DNA of 64,000 bases, taken from NCBI GenBank assembly GCA_009767595.1, contig VSDK01001470.1, forward strand, positions 26,364-90,363, read 5' to 3'. Positions 56,810 to 64,000 of the stretch are shown in pieces; position 1 is the first letter of the stretch; the number at the start of each line of letters is the position of its first letter. This DNA comes from Symbiodinium kawagutii. Taxonomy: Eukaryota; Sar; Dinophyceae; Suessiales; Symbiodiniaceae. A model generated the notes under the pieces. It saw only the letters and a program-made list of their open reading frames with translations, was not told the origin of the DNA and did no database searches. A program made the translations under genes and the position numbers.

Positions 56810-57670
56810 TGCATCGGGTTGCCATGTTCGTGGTCCGGAAACATCTTCCTCGGCGAGTGCCACGTATCCCCCAACATACGTTAACGTGTGACATGTGCTT
56901 CCGGTGTGCTGTTACCCTTGGTCAACAAACTCAGCAATGGAGAAAAAACACACATGTTTGATAACTTACCTATTGATTTTGAAGATGTTTTATCATTGCT
57001 AAGTTGGTTCAATGATAATCTCGTTCTTTTGTTGTTGTTGTTGTTGTTGTTTTGGGGGACCAAGTGCCGCAGAGGGTTCCGTGTTATCTGCGGAGTCTTA
57101 TCAATAGCACAAGGGTGAGCTTTGAACCGAAATGAGCAAGGGAAATCACACGTGGAAATCATAATGCAAAACTTTTCTCAGCGTATTGCTTCAAAATGAG
57201 CAGAGGCAGCGTCCAACCATTTAGTAATTAGATGTAATTACATCAGCAACTGCCAGCAACTGACCAGTTCTTCTTGACTTTGGATTGGTATTTTCCGTTA
57301 TGCTCCATTCGTTTGATTGTCTTGACGGTAGATTTTGTCCGGACCTTGGTCAGACACTGGAATCACATATGCCAGTGTCCTGTAAGAATAAAATCTTTTT
57401 GGAATCCCAGGAAGTTACACCATTTGTGGACATGTGACATTCATTGTGTACGATCTTCCGTTGCCTCAGAGATTAAACATCTCCTATATAGAACCAGTAA
57501 ATCAATGCCTCCGAAGGGGTGGATGACAATCTCAAGCAAGGTTGGAGACTAGGAATCATAGACATCCAGCAATTTCACCACTCAATGGAATTTACTCTCT
57601 GGAAAACTTACCATCTCAAGAAAGGAAACAAATCCACCAAAGCATTGATTCAAGCGTCAATGGGATGTCT
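56810..57670. other. no gene seen
   Basis: AT-rich; a short TTG run at about 57030-57050. Confidence 0.5.
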
Positions 57671-57675
57671 CTGGC

Positions 57676-57711
57676 CAAGGGAACGCCGACCCAGTTCCTT
57701 CTGGTATGCTC
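57676..57711 (-). CDS. possible short exon
   Basis: ACGTGAG acceptor, EHTRRNWVGVPL, possible GC donor (CCTTG|GCCAGA), phase 0 to 0, which would fit after the DUF3431 exon ending at 58419. Very short and unproven. Confidence 0.2.
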
Positions 57712-58418
57712 CTCACGTCTTGCACAGGCAAAGTAGGCAGGGGATAGATACGTGTATTGATATATAGTAGCATGTGATACGAATATAATTGTATATGTAA
57801 GTATATAGTTATATCTATGTAACTGAAAAATGTGTAGCAAAAGCAACATCATCAGCAGCAGCAGCTTTAGGCTACAAATGTACACATTGTATCAGCGTGT
57901 TAAAACAATCAATTTGTGAAGAACAACTGTCGTTCATATGATATTATTAGCTATATTATGTGAATCTGAGCATGTGCCAAAGGTGAACAATCACATCATG
58001 AACACTATTCCCTTGGTTAACAGTCAACACAAAAGATCTGATTTAACATGATTTAACCATCAGCTGTCAACGATCAAAAACAAAAAGAACAGCCAACAAT
58101 CAGATCACCATGCTGAGCCTTCAGCAAAAAAAACAAAGTTGCAGGCAAACTTGGGCTCCAAATACCATTTGGTTAGAACACTCCTGGTACAGTAGCTCCT
58201 GGCCTCGCTCCCCCATCGGTCGAGCGCGATACCCCAAACAGCTCCCGACCTCCAAACCACCCGTCAGATTCTCAACACCATTGACCATGTTCCACCAGAA
58301 TGATATATATAATGATATACTCATGCTCCAAGCAGCTCCCTCCATCACCAACTAACCATTCTCCAAGCAGCTCCACCAACCACTAGCCCCAGCTTCACCA
58401 CCAGCGGCACCGCCACAC

Positions 58419-58499
58419 CTTGCCGTGTTTGAGGCGCAGGTGCACGGGCAGCCGCACGTCGTCCTCGCGTCCCGGCGGCTCGGGCGCCTCACCGAAGAC
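58419..58499 (-). CDS. DUF3431 gene, exon 7 found
   Basis: GCCCCAG acceptor, 27 codons (VFGEAPEPPGREDDVRLPVH then LRLKHGK), GT donor (GCAAG|GTGTGG), phase 0 to 0. Continues LWHV from exon 6 into VFGEAP, the usual end of the domain. Confidence 0.75.
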
Positions 58500-60169
58500 C
58501 TGGGGCCCGGCGCTCAGAAGGGTCCACCGCCAGGTCACTACTAGACTGACTTAATGATCATAACTTGGTTAAGGTTGGTTATTAGACTTAATCATTTATG
58601 ACCATACATTTATGACCATTTATTCATTTATGAAGCCTTAACCATTGGAATTTTAACTAAATAAATGCAAGTCATACTAGACTTAATGACCATAAATGGT
58701 GTGGTTAATCATTTAGTGGTTGACTTGGTCAAGATGGGTTATTAGACTTTACCCATAATTCTCTATCCTTGCAATCTTAACCATTATGACCATAAATGAT
58801 GCGGTTAAGATTGACTAGTGGTACCCGCCAGAGGTGGGAAATGATTGGTGCAACGATGCTTGTGATATGACATTTAGTGGTTCATGAATGTTGATGTGGA
58901 AGGTGATGAAGATGTGGCTAATGATATGCTGATCAATGATGGTTCATGATGGTCCATGATGCTGTTGGGAGCTTCAGCCAATCTGGTGATAGTTCGTTGT
59001 GATCACCTTCTATCAACTGTTCATAGCCATCATTGGCTACTACTAGCCATGATCCGAGATCAGAAATTGAACATGGTGAACCTGATAATTCTTTGGTCAT
59101 CCCACGTTGATTCTAAACCAAGTTAGCATCCGGGGACCTTTACGTGTGAACCCCCTGGCACTCGGAACTGCGCTGCAACCTGAGCCTCCTCACCACATGC
59201 CACAGGAATTCGAAGCCATAGCATTGCGTGCTGCGCTTGGTGCCCTCCATGCCACAAAGGTCCACGTTGCTAGAACCATCCACCAAGGACAGCATGTGCA
59301 TGTAGAAGTCCTGCTGTGTTTGGTGGTTTCTCAAAATAGGGGACCCCCCAAAAATGGGTGGTGTGTTGCTATAAATGATCAATAAGCAGGATGTGTTGCT
59401 ATAGCTCGTTCATAAACTGTATGATTTGGGGGTATCCCCCATTTAAGAAACCATCATCTGGGCTGTGCATGTCGTTCCTCAATGTTGCGTCATCATGAGA
59501 ACAGGCAAACCCAACATGTAAATTTGCGTCCTGGTGCTGCTTGACGATTGTCAGTGATTCTTCGTATTTCTCTTGATATGTTTCCTATGCCTGCCTGCAC
59601 TAGCTTGAAAACTTAGATTTCACTTCTGATCATGTTTCTTGCAAGTTTGTTTGGTTATTCAAATAATGGGATTCGTATTGTAATTATAAATCAGTATTGT
59701 AATTAGGTATAATGTAATTGCTATCATCATAATTAATTATGATCGGTATGGTTTTGTGACTTATTCACACATATTGTTCTATCATGTTCCATTAGAATTC
59801 AAACTTCAAAAACGCCAACACCGAACACATGTGTATCTAAGGGGTTTGGGTACATCGATGGTGATGCGACACCCAAACATGTCATGCAAACCAAGGGACA
59901 ATCACCAATTGACAGCAATTAAATCGAAATGGCCATGGGAACCCGGTAACGCAGGAATGTGGATTTCCCATGTTGAGTTCCCGGCAGTGACAGAAAAACA
60001 CAAATACAGTAGTGTGTCGTCTAAGGAGAGCAACAATAGTGATTGTTCCTTGGTTAATGAACGTGGCCCCTCCGCCATTGTCCTTGTCATGTCTTCGGAT
60101 GGTGTTGCGAGAAACGGCAAACTGCGCACAGCAGTAAGGGCCTCCCCCAGGGTGCGAAAGCGGGAATGG

Positions 60170-60223
<54 letters not shown>

Positions 60224-60260
60224 GGATGACGATGATGATGGTGATGATGATGATGATGAC

Positions 60261-60293
<33 letters not shown>

Positions 60294-62740
60294 GATGATG
60301 GTGGTGATGTGTGGAGGTTGTCAAAGCAAACCGTGGACACATGTACACGTGCATCACCAACGTAGGGATAGGTTTAATAAATAGCATAATTCGGTCTATA
60401 TGCAGATGGAAAATGTGTACAGGTACGTACATAAAAATGAATATGAATACTAATGCAGGAACAAATATGCTTTCATGTCCCAATGCACATCCATGCACGA
60501 ACAACATATACGAGTACAAGCAAATGTGCATGCATAAGTGTAAGACCACGGCAAACATGTATCGGATCCCTCCATCCAAAAAGCCCCATCGATAACGAAA
60601 AGTCCACATTGGTTGAAATCAACTATGGAGAGTCCATCCTTGTTTTCTCTTTTTTGGATCAAAAATCATGCCGTATGGCAATTTTTGAGCATTTGGACAG
60701 CAAATTTGAAGAGCAACCCTGCGGAAATGCGTAATCACCCGAGCCAAAAGTAGGACATCATCTGCTCATGCTTTGCTCAACTTCTCCAAGCTTCCAACGT
60801 GGCTATGAACCAACCCCTTCGGTTTACCCCGGTTCCCAACTTCAGAAGGACCTGTGGCTCTAAGGTTGCCACGTATTGGTCGAAAAGAAAAATGGCAGTT
60901 GACGGCAACGCCATGGCTGTGGCGATTGACATATCTTGTTCATCTTTATTGCTAATCATCCCCTAGCAATAACATTATCAACCAGGGCTCCCATGTTTGA
61001 CCACTATCAAACCTCATTCATGAATGTACATGATTGTACAACCAATATCATGCATTTTCAAACATTATTGGGACATGAAAGTCATGAAAGCATAATGCAT
61101 GACATCAATATTTCATAATTATGACACATGCATATTCATTATACATAATGCTTTTGCAACCGAATGGTCACCTAATGGTCAGCTAATGGTCACCTAATGG
61201 TCACCTAATGGTCACCTAATGGTTATCAATATCATGCATACCCATTCGGTGACCATGCAGCACTGTCAAGCCACATCCAGCTGCACGCCTAAAAGTTCGG
61301 AGATATTGGCTTTGAAGATCTCCTGGAGCTTGCAACTGGTTCGGCATCATCCAAAACGGGTTCCTATACGTAAGAATAGAAGTATCATGCGTATATGGAT
61401 GTACATGTACATGTCATATGAATTACTCTGTCTACTTCATGGATTTGTTTTGCTTGCCATTGTCCACTGATTTTCTTGCCATTGGACAAAAAGTATCTGT
61501 CCTGGTGGCCTGTTGTATCATTGCTGAGTGCAGTTCTTGCGTCATTCCTACAGGTTCTACCGCTGGTGAATTAGCAATCACCACGAATTTTATAGCCAAC
61601 AGCATTGGCCACCAAACTCAGCATGTTTACTATGTATACTCATATGGGTGTTTCTCAAAATAGGCGACCCCAAAGCTATGGTTGGTTGATTACTATCGAT
61701 GACTAGTGGATGATAACGGGGGGTACCCCCAGCTATGACCAGCAGTGCCAGTGCCAACAAAGACCTGAGACCGTCCTCGTGGACAGCTTGCAAGCAGGGC
61801 GTCTGAGTGCGCACGTGGCGCGGGCCGTTCAGCGGCAAAAATGGCACGTCGTAGGTGCCCGCGGCGATGCTCCTGGGGCTCCACGCGGACTGGATTGGCT
61901 TTGGCGACAGGAACCAGGAATATGGCTGACTGATCAGCATTTACTCGTCGGTGGTTGAACCACTGTCATTAAAAATATGCGCAAGTCAACCAATCATTTG
62001 TTAATACTTACAAGGGAAAATAGAAATCGTCTCAAACCACCAACCATCAACCAGCTTAATCATCACTTATTGAGGATTTTCTGGCATTTTTTCTGCAACT
62101 GGTTCAAAATCTGATCCTTGCTGTAAGATCACAGTGGTGCTGGTCTAAAGTAAAGACGGCCAAGAAAAGTCGCTGAAATATACTAAGTGCCCCGAGCAAT
62201 TCCCTGAAGACTATTAAACTGCTTAAGAGTTATCACGGATTGCTACAGTGAGAAAGTGATACATATATCTGGTTGGTGGTGTCAACCCCTATGAAAAAAT
62301 ATTAATCAACCAACTATTTGTCAATAGTTACTACTGAAAATAAAAATGTTTAGAACCACCAGCCACATATGTATGTAACTAGTTGGATGCTTAATCACTG
62401 CGAATAAACTCAACTGCTAACAATCTTAGCTTGACAGCATTACTTCATCATCCGGTATGTTAACAAGTGTGTTGATAATTGTTGATAGCTGAGGTAAATC
62501 CTGGCTTCATTCAGAGCTTCCATGGCCAACCACGGCAGTCCTCAACACAAGGTCCAGGAAGTCAAAGTGGAGATGGTCCATGGGATCACTCTGAAGAAAG
62601 ATCGTGAAATCCGCAAGGTGCTCGTAGCTACCCAAGATGTGCGTCAAATACGCCGAACATTCGTCGCCCCGGGCAGCTCCTGAAACAGGAAACGCAACGC
62701 TCCAGGCAACTGCTGCTGTTGCTGCTGCTGTTGCGGCTGC

Positions 62741-62804
<64 letters not shown>

Positions 62805-63263
62805 GCGTTCCTATTGTTGTGATTGTTGATCACCCACACGGAACAATTCAAACATGAACTAACGTCCAAACGGTGGCAATCTTTCTCGCCATCCAGTTGT
62901 TTTGGGTGACTTGCGCCAACGTGCAAGAGTCCGGCTCATGGCACGGCAGCTTTCAGTTCAATCCTGCTATGACAAATCTTCTGCCCTGGAGGGCCATCAC
63001 ACGATCCCAGGTGACTCACTTTCTCTTCCTCCACCCTCCACTTAGATAATGCCTTTTTTTTTACAACTAGTTGGCTAAGTTAGCCAAGTTAGCTGACTAA
63101 CTCCAGTGACGATGTTCATGCCACACATTGCTCCCGGGCGAGCCATGGCGAGCCTATGTCCGCGCGATCCACTTGCCACACCGCCATGAAATGGTTCGCT
63201 GGCAGCTGCGCTGCTAGGACGTCGGGTGCCAGTGGAGCGCCGCATTTTTCGTAGATCAACAGC
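58419..63263 (-). CDS. DUF3431-domain protein gene, seven chained exons
   Basis: Seven minus-strand exons (63263-63166, 62679-62541, 61872-61765, 61335-61289, 60141-60083, 59313-59194, 58499-58419) join into 217 codons; phases at all six junctions agree. The product shows landmarks I associate with Pfam DUF3431: an LLIYEKC strand near the start, GDECSAYLTHILGSYEHLAD with FLQSDPMDH, a FLPLN block, CCAQFAVSRNTIRR, and FYMHML followed by FEFLWHVVFGE. The family occurs in fungi and algae and its function is unknown. Donors are GT at 61765 and 59194 (and after 58419), GC at 61289 and at 63166 (least certain), and GA at 62541 and 60083. The first exon(s) and the C-terminal end are not found. Introns hold family B and C elements, an ATG array and an AAC array. 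Confidence 0.8.
58540..59190. other. no gene; intron of DUF3431 gene
   Basis: Rich in TTAATGACCATAA / TTAATCATTTATG words at 58550-58820. Confidence 0.6.
59194..59313 (-). CDS. DUF3431 gene, exon 6 found
   Basis: AACACAG acceptor, 40 codons (QDFYMHMLSLVDGSSNVDLC then GMEGTKRSTQCYGFEFLWHV), GT donor (CATGTG|GTGAGG), phase 0 to 0. FYxxML and ExLWHV are family landmarks. A second acceptor three bases later is possible. Confidence 0.8.
59322..59455. mobile_element. family B element 8 bp from an acceptor
   Basis: GGTGGTTTCTCAAAATAGGGG to CCCCCATTTAAGAAACCATC. It is longer than usual because a 30-bp segment (GTGTTGCTATAAATGATC-like) is doubled. On the minus strand its end lies 8 bp before exon 59194-59313. 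Confidence 0.85.
60083..60141 (-). CDS. DUF3431 gene, exon 5 found
   Basis: GGGGGAG acceptor, 19 codons PYCCAQFAVSRNTIRRHDK, phase 1 in, 0 out through a GA donor (CAAG|GACAAT). CAQFAVSR is the strongest family signature here. Preceded 27 bp upstream by the ATG microsatellite. Confidence 0.8.
60168..60305. repeat. ATG/GTG trinucleotide microsatellite
   Basis: About 46 units with GAG, GAC and GGT interruptions. The poly-His/poly-Ser minus frames that run into exon 60083-60141 are artefacts. Confidence 0.97.
60770..60935. other. coding-like patch inside DUF3431 intron
   Basis: Minus strand open with SIATAMALPSTAIFLFDQY and KLGTGVNRRGWFIATLEAWR; plus strand open with NVAMNQPLRFTPVPNFRRTC. Exons 4 and 5 join in phase without it, so it is either an alternative exon, a relic, or chance. 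Confidence 0.35.
61162..61223. repeat. 11-bp tandem CCTAATGGTCA
   Basis: Five to six copies of an 11-bp unit, one with G for C at the first base. Too short and without spacers, so not a CRISPR array. Confidence 0.92.
61289..61335 (-). CDS. DUF3431 gene, exon 4 found
   Basis: GAACCAG acceptor, 15 codons CKLQEIFKANISELL plus G, GC donor (TTTTAG|GCGTGC), phase 2 in, 1 out. It completes S at the start and G at the end with its neighbours. Confidence 0.65.
61646..61730. mobile_element. family B element, right end truncated
   Basis: ATAT then GGGTGTTTCTCAAAATAGG; on the right it stops at GGGGGGTACCCCC without the GAGAAACACCC arm. It lies about 35 bp past the donor of exon 61765-61872. Confidence 0.8.
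61765..61872 (-). CDS. DUF3431 gene, exon 3 found
   Basis: AGCCCCAG acceptor, 35 codons (SIAAGTYDVPFLPLNGPRHV then RTQTPCLQAVHEDGL) plus AG, GT donor (TCTCAG|GTCTTT), phase 2 to 2. Joins exon 2 as DLVL-R-SIAAGTYD. Confidence 0.75.
61949..62045. mobile_element. family C element
   Basis: CGGTGGTTGAACCACTG with AAAAATATGCGCAAGTCAACC, ending CTCAAACCACCAACC. Confidence 0.75.
62271..62364. mobile_element. family C element
   Basis: GGTTGGTGGTGTCAACCCC to ATGTTTAGAACCACCAGCC. Second copy in the same intron. Confidence 0.82.
62541..62679 (-). CDS. DUF3431 gene, exon 2 found
   Basis: CTGTTTCAG acceptor, 45 codons (AARGDECSAYLTHILGSYEH, LADFTIFLQSDPMDHLHFDF, LDLVL), phase 1 in, 2 out. The donor is GA (GTTGAG|GACTGC), giving VL-R-S with exon 3. 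GDExxxYLTHI and FLQxDPxxH are core family motifs. Confidence 0.85.
62703..62806. repeat. GTT (AAC) trinucleotide microsatellite
   Basis: About 24 pure GTT units with an older GCTGCT-rich flank, 24 bp upstream of the acceptor of exon 62541-62679. The poly-Thr minus frame fused to the exon is an artefact of the open repeat. Confidence 0.97.
62830..63165. other. no gene; intron of DUF3431 gene
   Basis: Includes a T9 run at 63055 and TTAGCTAAGTTAGCCAAGTTAGC near 63072-63100. Confidence 0.55.
63166..63263 (-). CDS. DUF3431 gene, exon 1 found
   Basis: TTCCACCAG acceptor, 32 codons (LLIYEKCGAPLAPDVLAAQL then PANHFMAVWQVD), phase 2 in. A GC donor (GATC|GCGCGG) gives phase 1 agreement with exon 2; the open frame runs further (ADIGSPWLARE), so the exact edge is uncertain. 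A competing frame exists on the same strand. Confidence 0.65.
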
Positions 63264-63269
63264 CTGGTG

Positions 63270-63880
63270 GAACTGCAGGTGGGACATGGACAACGAGCGC
63301 TGCTGTTCCAATGGCTGAGTGCTCCAGTTTGTGGCTAGCAAATTCTTAGGGGTGAGGCTCCCTTCGAAAGATTATGCTTCAGATTCATCTCCAAGGATAC
63401 TCTCGAAGAAAGTCAAAACGGGAAAAAACCCGGTGTGGATTCGACCAAGCCATGACTCTGGCCACAGACGCAATTGCTTCATGATGGAAAGGTCATGCAA
63501 GGTCGAGGAAGCATGGTGGCAATGTTTCAGGGACAGCAGCTCTAGATGCATGGTACAAATGCATAGATGCCCCTTTCAAGACAAATCACGATACACACAG
63601 CATAATCAGTACAGTATACGGATACATTCGTCACTATATATGCTGTACATGTACATGTTCTAAACCCAAAACAAATGCACATATATGTATGTATATATAT
63701 ATATACATGTTCATTCAAAACACCATCTAATCAGTATATCATTAAAAATACCAGGCAACAAAGTATATACATGTATATATATATATAGTATATATGCTAG
63801 CCAGCCTGCCCAAAGCTACCTTATATATAATCAGTATACAAGGCGCATATGGTCTCAGTGTCCTCCCAAGGGGGTCCACA
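63270..63880. other. no supported gene; TA runs
   Basis: The missing upstream DUF3431 exon(s) should lie here or beyond the window. 63340-63560 is open on the plus strand (RLPSKDYASDSSPRILSKKV) but unsupported. TA runs at 63696-63706 and 63774-63790. Confidence 0.4.
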
Positions 63881-63881
63881 C

Positions 63882-63937
63882 CTGGATCCCAAGGGAACCC
63901 GCTGCAGGTGCTTGGTCAGCCAGCCTCGGCACTGATG
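63882..63937 (-). CDS. candidate short exon
   Basis: CTGTGAAG acceptor, 18 codons SVPRLADQAPAAGSLGIQ, GT donor (CCAG|GTGTGG), phase 1 in, 0 out. Its exit phase does not match the entry of 63263, so it belongs to an earlier part or another gene. Confidence 0.35.
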
Positions 63938-63964
63938 CTTCACAGCTGGTCAACTGAGCTACAT

Positions 63965-64000
63965 GGCTATGGGTCAAGCAGTTAACCAACCAAGTCATGG
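63965..64000. mobile_element. family A element cut by window end
   Basis: GGCTATGGGTCAAGCAGTTAACC preceded by ACAT, the long-arm subtype start. About 27 bp from the acceptor of exon 63882-63937. Confidence 0.8.

Noticed and set aside
59902..60609. 235-codon minus frame overlapping the ATG array
   Set aside because: Length is due to the microsatellite; the exon beneath (60083-60141) reads in another frame with the CAQFAVSR motif.
61162..61223. Possible CRISPR-like direct repeats
   Set aside because: Contiguous 11-bp tandem units without spacers; eukaryotic context.
1..64000. Spliced-leader gene or relict spliced-leader sequence
   Set aside because: No match to the conserved dinoflagellate leader end (TTTTGGCTCAAG) was seen on either strand. 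The family A word TATGGGTCAAG is only superficially similar.
1..64000. tRNA, rRNA or bacterial operon content
   Set aside because: No cloverleaf-like or rRNA-like segment noticed by eye; no long uninterrupted genes, so bacterial origin is excluded.

Overview
The window looks like nuclear DNA of a dinoflagellate. No long open frame is free of microsatellite sequence. Coding sequence survives only as GC-rich islands of about 35-180 bp, spread over AT-richer DNA full of simple repeats and short inverted-repeat elements. The best splice models need GC and GA donors besides GT, which is a known dinoflagellate habit. Degenerate TTTAGGG/CCCTAAA tracts of the dinoflagellate (and plant) telomere type are present. 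All readings come from eye inspection; the exon models rest on splice sites, reading-phase agreement and motif memory, not on a search or transcript.

Nearly every coding island that can be modelled lies on the minus strand, as expected for a co-oriented dinoflagellate gene cluster. Two genes can be chained exon by exon. (1) From 63263 down to 58419, seven exons whose phases agree encode a DUF3431-domain protein (217 codons recovered; N-terminus and C-terminus not found). (2) From 18127 down to 8933, twelve exons whose phases agree (about 411 codons) encode an array of TPR-like helical hairpins with a period near 40 residues. TPR-like exons at 31938-29009 probably form its upstream part or a neighbouring gene, and weaker candidates continue to 1 kb. 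Between 34 and 57 kb about a dozen more minus-strand exons have sound splice sites, but I do not recognise the protein.

The rest is intron or intergenic DNA. It carries two families of about 100-120 bp elements with terminal inverted repeats and 4-bp target duplications (A: GGCTATGGGTCAA...TTGACCCACAGCC; B: GGTGGTTTCTCAAAAT...ATTTTGAGAAACACCC), a third family C (GGTTGGTGGTTTCAACC...GAAACCACCAGCC), and a shared element D found twice. The inverted repeats of A, B and C contain GT and AG in positions that could act as splice sites in either orientation, and several copies abut exon edges. They are candidate introner elements. Microsatellites (ATG, GGAT, AAC, ACAA) and two N-filled gaps complete the window.
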